Assembly (NCBI RefSeq): GCF_011386835.1
Contig: NC_088791.1
Location: 33,144,998-33,208,997 of the forward strand
Direction of reading: 5' to 3'
Source: Chrysemys picta bellii
Taxonomy: Eukaryota > Chordata > Testudines > Emydidae
Length of the DNA stretch: 64,000 bases
A program made the position numbers and the translations under genes. Shown one piece after another: positions 31,934 through 44,345 of the stretch (position 1 is the stretch's first letter; every line of letters begins with the position of its first letter). Below the pieces are notes generated by a model that was given only the letters and a program-made list of their open reading frames with translations, searched no databases and was not told the origin of the DNA.

Positions 31934-34267
31934 TAAGTACAGAATATTTAAAATACTTAGGTACAAGTATGTAGGATACTTCAAAATATGTTCTTAACTA
32001 TATGGGAGCACTAATCCAGCCACATGATCCCACATGCTTCCAAGCCATGTAGGTTTGGGCAGAGTTTAGTAATCATACCGAGCTCTAAGTCTCTAGGGCT
32101 CATTCCCAGGCACAGGCCTCTTATCAGACCCCTTCCTTGGAACATGGGAGTCTGCACTCCAGATGCTTTACACTTCCCCTCATTACTTGCACACATTCCC
32201 TCAAGTTCCACGTAGCAGTGGCTGCTCTGGGCTTCTAGAAGGATCACAGGGTTAGCCAAGGAATTTCTTAACTACAGACACTTTGAGAACACTTGAGAGT
32301 TACAGATTTTTGAAAGAATAACAGAAGTCATTAGATGCACCCTCCCCTCTCTGCTTTGGTGAGTTTGAGGTTTGTCAATGTTCTGGTTGGGCAGAGTTCC
32401 TCCTGCCCTTTCCCTCTTTTTCCTGCATGTCCTGCTTACATGTAGCGATGGTCACCTCCCCATAACAAAGAGACAGAGAAACACCCTCCCACACTCTTAA
32501 ATACAGTCTCTCTCCTCTTGCCATGTGCCCGGGTTGAGAAGCTGCAGTTCTACCAGCCAGGTTGTGTACAAAATTCATTCTGAGGTTGGGCCAGCACCTG
32601 AGAAAGAATCAAAGGTGATGGCTCCAGATTTCTCTGTGACGGACCTTCATCAAAGCATCAAGCATCTTTCCTGGTCTGGAATACATTACAATAACTGGCC
32701 TTCGGCAATGTTTAAACATGTACTCAGCCCATAGTACAAAATTACAGCCCTAATAAAAAGTGGAGGTTACAATACAAAACTGAATATATCCCATATCCAT
32801 ATCCCATTATTTCACAGGCACCTTCCAATGTCACCATGTATTATGCTCTTGCACATTTACTGCAAGGATTTTCTATCCCTATTCTCATTTGTATTATGGT
32901 AGCACCTGAGGGTCCCAATCATGGATCAGGGCCCCACTGTGCTAGGAAGACTCCAGAGATTTTTCAAAAATCCGAGAATCAGTTAATCATGTACTAATAG
33001 CAACTAAACTGCCTGCAGATGTATTTGGAAGAAGTGACAAAGCATAGAATGAAAGAAAATGTAGCAGGAGAATGGAATGGAAAAGAGTCAGAGACTTGGA
33101 AATCTTTTCAAATCTCTGAAAGCAATTTTTGGGTACCAGGGTTGAACTGGATAGGTCACAAGCCTGGGAGCTGTGCTACAAAACCAGGCCACAGCTGACA
33201 TACTTCCTTCTTAAGGCAGGAAGAAAACCACCTTCACCTCCACCTCTACCTCCTCCACCAAAGACCCCGAGCAAGGGATGGTTCAGAGCCACAATGCTTT
33301 AAGAGTGCCTTAGGGGATATAAGTCCTTGAGGATTGCAGTGCAGACTCTATCATCTCTTCGGATGGGGTTGCATACCTGCTATGGGCCCAGCCAGATCCA
33401 TGGGAAGTGCCAGGGGCCTAATTCCTGCCCATCCTATCCCCTTTGGGGTACTTTATGAGCCTGTGTTTGGTAGGAAGGAACAACTGTCCTCCTCTTTGAT
33501 CCTGGCCATTGCAGGGGGCCCTTGCTTCTGCCTAGCTTGTGCAGCAATGTAGGGCCAGGGTACAGCAGAAGTTAAAGTCTGAGAGACAACTTGAACTCTT
33601 TGTGGTTGATGCTGATCTTGGCTTTTAAGTGGCAAATAGCATTAGTTTCTACCCCTGCTGGTTCATAAGATACCCACACCCTGAAAATGGGCCATTGCTC
33701 TCAGATCAGCCAAAATTCAGAGCATTTGCAAGGCAGGCTAGGATGCTGCCTTGGGCTACTGTCTCTCTCTCAGGCAAGCTACAATGTTATAGAGACAGAT
33801 TGTTTCTACCTCGTGACAGTGTGCAGCACTGTTTTAATATCATTTGTCTTTACTATTATTTTCTTGCAGATTTTAAAACTAAGACAGATAAGCTGTCCTC
33901 CCCCACCAAATAATGTGCACCAAAATGCATTAACATTGTTTCATCCTTTACCTTACACCCCCAACAATCTATTGTGCTCCATCTTTGTATGCACCTGCCA
34001 TCAGTTAAACTAAGGCTGTAGAGGTAGATTTTCAAAGGCACAAGTGGGAGTTGGCAGTTGATCTTTTGTTGAAAGTCAGTAGGAGCTGGGCACATAACTC
34101 CCATTTGTACCTTTGAATATTGACCTTGTAAAATTTATCATTGCTAATTATTTATATTGTGGTAGTGCCTAGCCCCAGTACTGGAGCAGGAACCCATTGT
34201 GCTAGGTACAAACACAGACCAAAAAGACACTTGGCAGAGACCCAACTGATGTAGTTTAACAGTAAGA
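31934..34267. other. Mostly featureless DNA with two old repeat fragments
   Basis: 32885-32950 and 34140-34250 share ordered words (TTGTATTATGGTAGCACCTGAGG versus TATATTGTGGTAGTGCCTAGC; CCCACTGTGCTAGG versus CCATTGTGCTAGG) and are two copies of one old repeat of unknown class. 34024-34132 is a foldback with GATTTTCAAAGGCAC facing ACCTTTGAATATTG. Confidence 0.55.
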
Positions 34268-35213
34268 GGCCTGGTCTACACCAGAAACCTAGCTACATTG
34301 CTCAGGGCTGTGAAAAATGTTGCACTCTTTGTGACATAGTTAGGTTGACCCAGAGGTTCTCGAACTGTGGTTCACAGAGCACTGGTGGTCTGCGAGCTCC
34401 ATTCAGGTGGTCTGCAGATAGTTCCCTCTAAGGTGCGCACCTGTGTGGCCACACATGAGAGAATGAAAGGCCACCCCACCTAATTAGTGGAGCCATGCAG
34501 GCGTTGCTCCCCTAATTAGGTGCCTGGACCCTGGAGAAGATGCACATGTAAGGTGAGGTGGTGGCCTTGAGCAGAATAAGGGGGGTAGGTGGGAGGGGTC
34601 ATTGGAGTGAGAAGAGGGGGTGGGGGGAATTTGGGATGTGCAGGGCTGCGGCGGCCAGAGAAAGAGGTGACTTTCCCAAGCTCCAGGGCTGTGGATGCCG
34701 AGGAGAGATGGCCCTCCTTCCCAGCCTCAGCTCTTGGTTGCTGTGTCGGGGGAGAGACCCCTCTCCTTCACAGCCCCAGCTCGGGGGCTGCTGCAGTGGG
34801 GGAAAGAGGGCACATCCATCACATTAGAAAGGTAAGACTACTGATATTAAAATCTGAGTTGTGTGTTTTTATTTGTGGAACCAAAATAAGTTGTTTATTA
34901 TTAAGGTTTTTTTTTTAATATAGCGCTTTTATCCAAAGCGCTTTACAATAGCTAGCTAATGGTACAAACATTTGGAAAGATCATTAAGTGGTCTGCTGAG
35001 ACCCTCAGCAATTTTCAAGTGGTCCTCGAAAAAAAAAGTTTGAGAACTACTGGGTTGACCTAACCCCCAATGTAGACCCAGCTAAGTCGATGGAAGACTT
35101 CTACTGCCGATCTAGCTACTGCTCTTGAAGGGTAGAGTTAGTACAGCAACAGAAGAGCCTCTACACTACAGTAGTGTAGCTGCTGCTGTAGAGCATGTGG
35201 TGTAGACATACCC
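34268..35213. mobile_element. MITE with GGCCTGGTCTACAC ends, split by a hAT
   Basis: Left end GGCCTGGTCTACACC, right end GGTGTAGACATACCC. The interior resumes after the nested hAT with no loss apart from the 8-bp duplication. The 3-bp flanks are not identical. Same family group as 18632 and 22238. Confidence 0.75.
34351..35052. mobile_element. 702-bp hAT-like element nested in the MITE, TSD GGTTGACC
   Basis: Ends CAGAGGTTCTCGAACTG and CTTGAGAACTACTG-type right end (AGTTTGAGAACTACTG). GGTTGACC occurs exactly at 34343-34350 and 35053-35060. The element contains a GC-rich purine block and a TATAGCGCTTTTATCC stretch. No transposase is present. Confidence 0.85.
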
Positions 35214-37224
35214 TGAGATAAGTTGTTACACAGTGAATGTGCGACTAAATGAAGTTGAAGTGAATATAGTTGTTCCTACTTGTGCCAAGGCTGAAGTTGA
35301 TCTCATGTTTCCAAATAGATGAAAATGTGTGTGTTTAAATGTTGAAAAACTATTAAAATGTTTAAGGAACAGTAAGAGCAGGAAACAAAACTGTTTTCAG
35401 ACAACCTTAACAATGCTACCTTCTGGTACAATGGTGAGATCATGCCTCTGTTTATAATTCCAAGCTCCTGATTCTCTTTTCACATCAGTTTTAGACTGGT
35501 GTAACTTCATTGATTGCAGCGGGGCTTACTTCTGATTTACAGCAATGTAGGTGAGAGGAGATTCAGGCAACATGTGGAAAAACAGAATTTCTGTAACCAA
35601 TTGAAGCTGCGTTCTCTTTGAACAAATATGCCTACCACTTTAGTCCTGTTTCTTACACATAAATAGGAATTTCTAGTGTACTACCACAGAACATTTTAAC
35701 CATATTTGTGCTATCAAAGCTACTGATGTCAGAAAATCTGCTCTGCTCTTCATGAGGCTCCTTTGGTTTAAACACAGAGACATTTTTTATTGCAGTCTTC
35801 TCAGCTTTATTAAAAATGTTATTAATATTCTTGCTGCACAAAGGAGCAATGGAAAAGAGCTTTACACTCTTGGGTAAGTGTTCCATTATTTAAAATGTAA
35901 ATAAGGCAGGCTGCAAAAAGCTAACCATCATAGTGGGGAAAAAATAACCTAGTTCTCCAACAGAGATGGTCTCATCACAGATATCTAATTCATGCATTTG
36001 AAATAATTTGACAGCCCTACCTCTATAATCTCAGCAACAGAAAATGGTATTTTGCTCACATATGAAATCTTTCATTAAAGGGTCTGTCTATTTCCTCCCT
36101 AATTTTCTTTCTGTCTTGCTCCTTTGGTTAAAAAAAATCTTTATGAGAAATTCTCTAAGTCAGCCTGTAAAGTCACTTTATTTTCACAGACTAATTCTGT
36201 TGGTATTATCAGAAAGTTGTCAGAAGAACCTGCCAGACATTTTAAGATTATAGATCTTTAACATGTACAAGGACTAATATAAAATGGATGCCAAGGGAAT
36301 AAAGGTTAATGGGAATGAATCTCTATGTGGCATAGGATAGCTATAATGCTCAGGAACATTGCACTGTCAGACTTATGCCGATGTGGGTAATGTATTTTTC
36401 ATTCTTAAGTGGAATGCAATGTATATTACCGAGATTTTCTGAACAACTCCACATTGTTTTGTATCCACAGGAGACTCTGTGATGTGTAATTCTCTGTTTT
36501 ATGGCATACCATCAGCAGGCTTATAAATACCATGTCCTGTGCTGTGTGTTGTTGCTGTGGCTAAAGCCATCAGTTACTCAGGGGAACAGCTATTTAAAAA
36601 AACCCCTAACTTAAAAGCAGTGCAGAACGTCACAATTCCACCCATCATTCAGGGGATATTGCACTGAATTATACCAAGCCTCTGAAGCCCAAGGGGACTT
36701 TTAAGGTTCCATAACTCTAACACCATAGACGTGTTTTTTGTATATTCATTTTTGAGCTATGGATTGATGATGTATAGTCAACTTTTGAACTACCAAACAT
36801 TTTGTTGAAAAATTCCCAACCAGCTGTCGTGACATAGCCCACTATAGGGTATGGCCTTTGCTGACGTCCCATTGCAGCCTCATAGTCCTTCAAGTCTGCT
36901 CATCTTTGAACTTGTCTGCCATTTCTTGCTTGTATCATCACTGTTGGTGGGGGACAAGCTTCTGCACTGTTTCTGCCTTCAGTCTGTTGGTCCTCTGTGT
37001 TGTTTGCTTCTCCTGACTCTCTTACGCCAGACCACATGATAGATCAATCTCTTTCTATGCCCTCTTCGTCCTGGCCTTGGCCCCATCTGTCTGGGTGTGC
37101 TGGCTGCCTGCCACAACTTCAGGGTTGCCTTTGGTTTCGTCTCCATTTTTGTCAAGAGTCTGTAGTTACCTCATATGACTTTTGTCCCAATGCAGATTGG
37201 ACTGTTGGCTTTTGCCATTGCTTT
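35214..37224. other. No recognisable gene
   Basis: AT-rich DNA. 36840-37200 is C/T-rich on the plus strand with open but motif-free frames. Confidence 0.55.
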
Positions 37225-38460
37225 GTATGGCTATTTGGTTTGAGTCAGAGTTAGGGGCTCATCAATTGAAAGCAAGAGAGGAGGAGAGAAACCAGGGTGT
37301 GTTGTTTGATCACAGGATGACTATGAGCCACCAACTTGATATGGCTGCAAAAAAAAGGCAAATGCAGTCTTAGGATGTATCAGATGAGGTATTTCCAGTA
37401 GAGAACGAGAAGTATTAATGTCACTGTACAAGGCATTGGATAAGATCTCATCTGGAATACTGTTCTGGTGACCCATGTTCAAGAAAGATTAATTCAAAGG
37501 GGTACAAACGCAGAGAAGAGCTACTAGTATGATCAGGGGAATGGATGGCCTATCTTATCAGAGGAGACTAAAAGAGTTTGGCTTGATTAGCCTACCAAAC
37601 TGAAGTCTACGATGGAATATGACTGGTCTCTATAAATACATCGGGGGGTAAACACTGAGAGGGTGAAGAGCTATTTAAGCTGAAGGACAATGTTGGCACA
37701 AGAACAAATGGATATAAACTGCCCATGAAAAAATTCAGGCTGAAGGTTAGAAGATTTTTGACCATCGGAAGAATGATGTTTTGGAACAGCTTTCCAATAG
37801 GAGTTTTGATGTGGTACTCATGCAGATATTTTTTTGGAGAGGGGAAAATTCTGGTTTCTGACCTCTCCTCCAGTGAGGGACTCCATTCCGGTCCCCACTT
37901 TCCTCCTGCAGGGACCACGGGTGTCTCTCAGTTGGGGAGTTTCCCCTCTCTCTTACCCGCATAGTGCAGGAGTCATTGCTGCCAGGAGCGGAGCTCTCAG
38001 TTGGCTCCCCTGTTCTCCACTGTACAGCAACAGACTCTTCAATGGCCAGGTTGCAGCACCATCTCACTGAAATTTGGCCCAGCAGCCCCTCTGTCTGTAC
38101 AGAGGGGTCCTGGGTCAAATTTCAGTGATGATGTGACCATGCAGCTGGAGTGATGCTCTGGACCACTCCGGCAGCAGCCATACTGATTTAGCCTGGGACC
38201 ACCGCTTAATAGTGATCGAGCCACGGCCATCCCCCAGGTCCAAGACCTGTGGAACTTTGAGCAAGTGAAAAAACCTTGCAGGGGTGTTCACCCTCTCAGC
38301 TCCCCTCAATTGGCACCACTGGAGTTGTGGGGGGCAGGGGGAACAAATTAGTTTTAAGAAAGAATTGAAGAAATTTAGGAGTGGGATGGTATGACAGGGT
38401 TGCTTGTGATGGTGGAGTAGATGGCTTGGTAGCTCTGAAGGTCCCTTCTGGTTCATGTTG
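37225..38460 (+). mobile_element. CR1-group LINE copy D, diverged, interrupted
   Basis: 37225-37810 reads in broken frames as the RT C-terminus: 'FDHRMTMSHQLDMAAKK', a 'LGCI-R-G-ISS-RE' stretch, 'DLIWN-T-V-L', 'Q-G-T-N-A-E-K-S' and 'PMKKFRLKVRRF'. The 3' end appears at 38330-38460 with 'SFKKELKKFRSGMV' codons and a GGTCCCTTCTGG tail. Between them (37811-38329) lies unrelated CT-rich sequence with an inverted repeat. The lack of the ATTCTATG tail indicates a subfamily different from copies A-C. Confidence 0.6.
38061..38131. repeat. Imperfect inverted repeat
   Basis: CACTGAAATTTG and CCCCTCTGT on the left face ACAGAGGGG and CAAATTTCAGTG on the right, around a short TCTGTAC-type loop. It lies inside the block that interrupts CR1 copy D. 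Confidence 0.75.
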
Positions 38461-39151
38461 GATGTTCCTAAAATCTCATGCTTCAGGGCTTCAGCAAATA
38501 CTACACATCAACAACAAAAAATTAGTATAAAATATACAGATTTCTTCAGTAACAAATGGTACACAGGCCACAAATCTTCTGCATTTAAAACATACACTAT
38601 TAACTTGGCATTAATGTCACCACGCTGCCCTGAGCTGAGCAAGCACCCAGTTCTTCAAATAGGCTGGCATCCTTCTCCTTGTGTTATCCCCTTGCTACAA
38701 TTAGTAAAAATGAGTATCAGCCTTCAGGGCAGAGCTTTTCACCTCCCCTCTGATATGGCTGCCTCCCTCCCCTCTGGGTCTGGCTTAACTAACTGAAGAA
38801 TTTGGGGCCTTTTTCCTTTACCCTTGGGAGTGGAATTGGGCCCCACCTTGGGAGACGCACTACTGAGCATGCTTCACGGGTTCATGAACTTTTCCTTTGT
38901 TTACCTGCTAGTCCCAGACTAGCTGGAGTCAGTGAGCAGCTGCTCCACCCTCTGGCAGGAAAAAACCCCAAACTGACAGCTACTGTTTAAAAAGACCAGC
39001 GACAGAAGCATGGGTTACATATCTATCTCATGATGTTAGTTCTTAAATTTGCTGGGATTACTGCTGGGTGCATGTGATGGTGCATGCCTGGCCTTTGCAT
39101 ATCCCTATAAGAGGCCCCACAATCCTACTATACCCCATCCCAGTAAACAGC
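38461..39151. other. No recognisable feature
   Basis: Non-coding DNA with no motif-bearing frames. Confidence 0.5.
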
Positions 39152-39800
39152 AATGTAGGGGGGAATGGAGCAGTGAAACTGGGTCCTCCAGGCCCGCCTA
39201 GAGAGGCCTCCCTGGAGCAACCACTTTGGAAACTACATTGACCAAGTCCTCCAAGGGCTAGTGACAACCAATCAGAGCCCAGCAGGCTCAGATTAAAAGG
39301 AGCTGCAGGGCCCTAGTGGGGCGGTCCTTGGCTGGGACCGGAGGAGTAGGGAAGTGTGCACCTGTGGCCACAGCAGCCTTAGGACAAGCCAGGGTTTATA
39401 TCTGGCTGCATTTGCATAGCTGGGTTTGCAGGGAGAGAGGGAACTGAGAACTTTGGCCCTGAGCGAAGGGTGAAGATAAAGGAGACAAGTGGGAGAGGCC
39501 CAGGGAAGTAGCAGTAACTAATTGAATTGAGCATTATATGGCTGCTGTTTATAGGGTCCCTGCAGCTGGAAGCTGGAATAGTGGGTAGGCCTGGGTTCCA
39601 TCACTGACAAAGTGGTGTAAACCCTGAGAAGTGGGGACAAGCCTAATGTAAACCCCAAGGGCTCATTTGGAAGCCCGAGTGAAGGGCTGAATTTAAAGGG
39701 TCCAGAGCTGGGGCTGAAGACCCTGGTGAGGGTAGATAGACTGTTTATTTGTTGGACTCTTTGCTAGCCTGGAGGTTTCATTTTGACTTCATGACCTGTG
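39152..39800 (+). mobile_element. LTR-like block, sense
   Basis: Non-coding sequence with a CCAAT box (AACCAATCAGAGC, near 39267) and an ATTAAAAGG TATA-like box about 25 bp on, then a purine-rich R/U5-like region with CTGGGTTCC as in the LTR-like element at 31280. Boundaries are approximate; no TSD found. Confidence 0.4.
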
Positions 39801-39801
39801 T

Positions 39802-40412
39802 GACAGGTTGGGACTCACCACTGGTTGTTCCAGGAATTAGCTCAGTCCATGGGGAGTACCCTCTGCTGGTGGTGTCCCATCCATCCTCTACTCCTCAGTT
39901 GTGGTCTGGACCCACATTGCTCCCTGCTTGGCAGCATCCTCTTCAGGACACTGCCCTCCAGCAGTGCCCCCTAGTCCATCCTCACCCAGGGACCCTCTAG
40001 TGGTAGTCTCCCTGCCCTCCTTCTCTCCCCTTGTCCAATTGTCCCTGGGCCACTTCCCCTCTGGCCCCTCGCACCCTCTAGGCCCTTTCTCTCAGGGCCG
40101 CAGTCTGGCAGGTTTTGGGCCGGAGCCCTACTGTGTTCCCCCTAAGCCTGCCCAGCACTGCTCTGTCTGAGGTGCTGGTCTCCTGCTCTGGAGACAGACC
40201 TTCCCCCATGAAGGTCTGGGACAGACTGACTGCTCGCTCCCTGAGCAGCCTTCTTATAGGGCTGAGCCTGGCCCTGATTGGCTGTCTCCAATCTGGGCCC
40301 TGATTGGCTCCCAATAAGCCCTCTTCCGATTGGCTGTTCATCTGTGCAGGCCCACTGGCCTGCTGCAGCCCCCCTAGCATGGGGGTGGGGCAGCTGCCCC
40401 ACCACAACCTGT
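39802..40412 (-). mobile_element. LTR-like block, antisense, facing its neighbour
   Basis: Termini GACAGGTTG (plus strand, left) and CAACCTGTC (right) are inverse. Read on the minus strand it has three GCCAATCAG or GCCAATCGG boxes (about 40345-40260), then CCCTATAAGAAGG as TATA box, which makes the antisense orientation firm. The R/U5-like part follows. Flanking bases do not match as a TSD. Confidence 0.55.
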
Positions 40413-40579
40413 CTGGAAGGCTGAGCCACTGAAGAACTGCCTAGCGAGGCCGACAACCTACAATAAGGTCAGAAACAAGAAAAGGACTGCAATACGACCC
40501 CTAGCTTCAAGGAGGTCCTCAGAGAGGTGAGTGTCCCCCACTGCAGTTCCCTTTAAACAAAATCCCATCTTGCACACAC

Positions 40580-41290
40580 CTAGAAGTAGTAGGGGTGATC
40601 TGGCCAACCCTAGAGTATGAACAGTTTTACTACCTGTACCACACCATCCTGTTCAGTGCTTTGTTGGATTGCCTGGAGCCTCCCATCGGAGATGAACAGG
40701 TATTGTAATACTCTATCTCCTGCTCCACAGAGCCATTTGTGTTGCATTATGGAAGATATGTCCTGCTCAGTGTATCTGCCACCAGTAGCGGCATCTTCGG
40801 TGGTACTATTTCCTCACATTGAAGTACTGGAGTCTCAATATCATATTTGGTAGTCACTTGAGTGCACTCAGTAGTGGTTTCTTCATGATGTTTTCTAATG
40901 GCTTGTGATTAGACTGCATGTCCGCCTTGTATCTGAAAGTGAACTGATGGAATCGTTCCATTCCAAAGAGCACAGCCAGTAGCTCTGAGCATTTCCACTT
41001 TGTGTCCTTCATGTTTCTGCTAGTAAATGCTATGGGCTTCTGGATTTACATCAGTGCCCCTCCACCCCCAAGTTCCATGCCAGATGCTAAAGAGAGAATG
41101 GGAATTATTGTCCCAGCAATGACATTAGGCCAATGAGATCCCACGTATCAGTTCTACTAGAGGTCACAATGGTTTCTTTCAATAATTGTTTTCATCCTGC
41201 CTGAGGCTCCGCTCTTGTATCTTTAGATTTAAGATACTCACACACTGCTGCAAGTGCAATAGTGGAGGATGGCAAGAGCATCTCTCCTAA
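40580..41290 (-). pseudogene. Ty3/gypsy RNase H and integrase-linker relic, antisense
   Basis: Reading the minus strand from about 41090: 'GGGALM', 'KPIAFTSRNMKDTKWK-SELLAV' (RNase H start, Glu-Leu-Leu box), 'FGMERFHQFTFRY', 'SNHKPLENIMKKPL' (the family DHKPL box with Asp changed to Asn), 'MILRLQYFNV', and in another frame 'LVADTLSRTYLP' near 40785-40751, the hallmark RNase H C-terminus. The linker follows: 'RLQAIQQSTEQDGVVQVVK' and 'GWPD'. Stops and frameshifts abound. RT and integrase catalytic domains are not recognisable nearby. Confidence 0.75.
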
Positions 41291-41491
41291 CCTCTCTTAC
41301 CAACTTGGACCCTGACCTTCTTTATGATTAGCACTGCCACACCTGCATTGGGACACAGGTTACAGATATATTTATAGTTGGATACATTTAGGCAAATGTA
41401 CAGCATAGCGATTTGAGAATTTCTGTGTATTTATTTCAATATTTATTAGGATGCAAGTGTGGAGCATTGTTGAAGAGACTGTAAAGAAGTA

Positions 41492-41609
41492 AAAAGAATA
41501 GGAGTACTTGTGGCACCTTAGAGACTAACAAATGTATTAGTCTCTAAGGTGCCACAAGTACTCCTGTTCTTTTTGCGGATACAGACTAACACGGCTGCTA
41601 CTCTGAAAC
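41492..41609. mobile_element. 118-bp Penelope terminal fragment with inverted tail, 13-bp TSD
   Basis: The segment 41492-41535 is an inverted copy of the Penelope tail and meets a sense copy at about 41536-41575, followed by ACACGGCTGCTACTCTGAAAC. CTGTAAAGAAGTA flanks it exactly (41479-41491, 41610-41622). Inverted partial terminal copies are typical of Penelope-like insertions. Confidence 0.88.
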
Positions 41610-43705
41610 CTGTAAAGAAGTAGGATTTGAAATAGAAAAAGGAGGTAGTGCAGAGTGCATGGTGATGAACATTCTAACCACCAGGGGGTAGCATGGTAGA
41701 AAGCACAGTTTCACTCTTGGTAGAGGAAGGTCATAAGCATGACCATTAAAAGAAGTACAATTACAATGTCTGCTTTCCTGTTCATTATTTTGTGGTGCAT
41801 GTGGCAACTTGCTGTACAAAGCACAGTACAGGTATATACTGCATCATATTAACATAGTGCAAAGTATTTGATATTATCTCGTGGTGGTGAGGAGATCAGT
41901 TATTCAAACAGTGCTACATAGTTCCCAAGCTGCAGAACTGTGTGTCATGGGATATGGGAATATTAATGACTGCTAATAGTTCTGTTGGACCAATCATAAG
42001 AGAGTACTCAGGAACTGGACACTCACATTTTTGTGAACAGTACCAGAAAAGAAATGACCACTTCATCTACCAGGGCAATGCTATAGTTAAGTATTTTCTT
42101 CTTTTGCTGTATCTTAAGAAGAGTTTAGCTCATAATTGCTTTGATGATGGAGATGGTATGAAGACCTAAACTACACTGCTTTATGTATGTATGTATTTTT
42201 TTTACTATATCTTCAAAATACCTCTTTGGTTTTATCTGATATGAATTGAATCTGGCTGTTTTAACTGGGAAAATTATAGCTGTATTGAACCATCTTTTTA
42301 AAGTTTATTTATAGACATGCACAATTATCTTTAAAAATCCAGTAATAGTTGTTCACATGAAAAAAGTCTAACTTTTTTCTGTACTTGCATCCCTTCTGTT
42401 AGTTTTCCATAAATATTCCTAGCAAATTAGATTATTGGCAAGAATTACTGTGAGATTACTGTGGGTATTTCCACTGAAAACCCAAGTCTGAGAATTATGC
42501 TTCTCTAATGAAGGAATGTAACTAATTTAATATAAACCTCATGACTAATCAATAAGGATATATTTCAGATATAGAATATTTACAAAACTTACTCTTAATC
42601 TGTAGACAAAGAAGTGGGGGATGCAGAGAGAAGCAGACAAAACGTTTTTTAAATTGGAAATAAGGATGTAAATATGTATCAAAACCCTTTATAGGACAAT
42701 GAAATGATAAAACCCACAAATGTCTGAAGGTTAGGCTATTCAAAGGCAATGTTACACTTATTTTAAAAACTTCTCAAATGTATTTCATTGTCCAAATATC
42801 ACAATAGATATTTCTGACATATCAGTTGTCATCTTTAAAGTTTAGTTGTCATGTAACATGTCTTCACACATCTCATTTATTGTCCAGTACACTATTAATG
42901 AAAGGACAATATATGAGGATTAATAAGAAAGAGATATCTGGATCCAGCTAATTAAATGGATGACAAACAAAGAGCAGATTAGCATAATATATGTTAATAT
43001 ATGCTAACATTGAACTATACCACAACAATACAAAGGTCAAAATGATCAAATGTGAGTGCCTAAAGTTAGGTACCTATATGCTTATTTAGCCACCCATATA
43101 ACTGACCTGATTTTCAGAGAAGCTCAGCTCACTGAGGGCTGCAAACGTTCAAATGGGACTGTGATTACGCCACACCTCTCAAAATCAGGTCAATTAAATA
43201 TGGAACTAGTTGCCTAACTTCAAGTACCCGGTTTTCAAACTTTTGGCCAAAGGTCTTTGGTATTAAATGCGCATTCTATCAAGTTGACCAAGATCACTGT
43301 TACTATTCATTGCATAATGCAAATTGTCCCTGGAAAGATGTTTAATGCTATTGATTGGAAAGGTTGGCCCACTAGCATAATATGACAAATAATGGACTCC
43401 ACAGAGCAAAACTGTAGCACAATTCAAGACATGAGCGCATACCAAAGAGCTGCCTCATTGTTCATGTAATTACAAGTTAAAAGAGTATCATTTCACCTAA
43501 CAACACTAAATACTTTTGTTAGTATAGGAAATATTATGGGCTTGATTCTGCTGCTATTAAAGTCAATCATAAAACTCCCATTGGCCTAAATTGGGCAGGA
43601 TTGTGCCCAATTGTTGAATACTCAAAGAATACTAGACCATATATATGAGATATGTTAATGCTGACATTTAATACCATTGAATGAGAGAAAGAAGCTTTAT
43701 GATTT

Positions 43706-43846
43706 GCAGTGTTGTTGTAGGTGAGTTAGTCCCAGGATATGAGAGAGACAAGGTAGGTGAGGTAATATATTTTATTGGACCATCTTCTTTTGGTGCAAGG
43801 GACAAGCTTTTGAGCTTCACACAGCTCTTCTTTAGGTCTGGAGGAG
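43706..43846 (-). repeat. Possible Penelope-like terminal repeat
   Basis: GTTAGTCCCAGGATATGAGAG, ATATTTTATTGGACCA and ACAAGCTTTTGAGCTTCACAC read on the minus strand as an 'AGCTC-AAAGCTTGT ... GGTCCAATAAAA' tail parallel in layout to the Penelope tail (CGAAAGCTTATGCTC...AATAAA). Assignment by analogy only. Confidence 0.4.
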
Positions 43847-44251
43847 GTAACCAGAGTGTCCAAGCTAAAAGCAGCTAACATTTATTCTTTAGGCAATCTC
43901 TCATGGACATTACACATTAACAATAATAATAAGATAATTCTTTGTTAGACTTAGAACCCTGTGAAATTCATGCACTTACACAAACTGCATGAGTGCTGTG
44001 TAACATCTTAGATTGAATTTACAGATACAAGCTTTAAAGTTTTCTATTCAATTACAATTATGGGGAGATGTCTAAATCTCACTATGCATTTAATAAGGTC
44101 AATGAAGTATCATTCATGAAATTCACACAGGGCTTGATCTTGTATTTCTTGCATTTTCCAAAGTGCCATTGTCCTCACCTGATTCAGGTGCTTTCCCTTG
44201 ATTACAATTATTAACATCACTAAAATGCACAAGACCTAATCCTCTCTTAGG

Positions 44252-44345
44252 CTATGTCTACACTACAGTTTATGTTAGTGTAATTTATGGCACTCAAGGG
44301 TGTGAAAGCACCTAGAAAAGCTTACACTATTTCAACCTTAAATGT
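44252..44345 (+). mobile_element. Partial MITE, TCTACACTA end
   Basis: TTAGGCTATGTCTACACTACAG marks a left terminus of the TCTACAC group. Inner words GGCACTCAAGGGTGTGAAA match the group style; the right end is not found. Confidence 0.5.
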
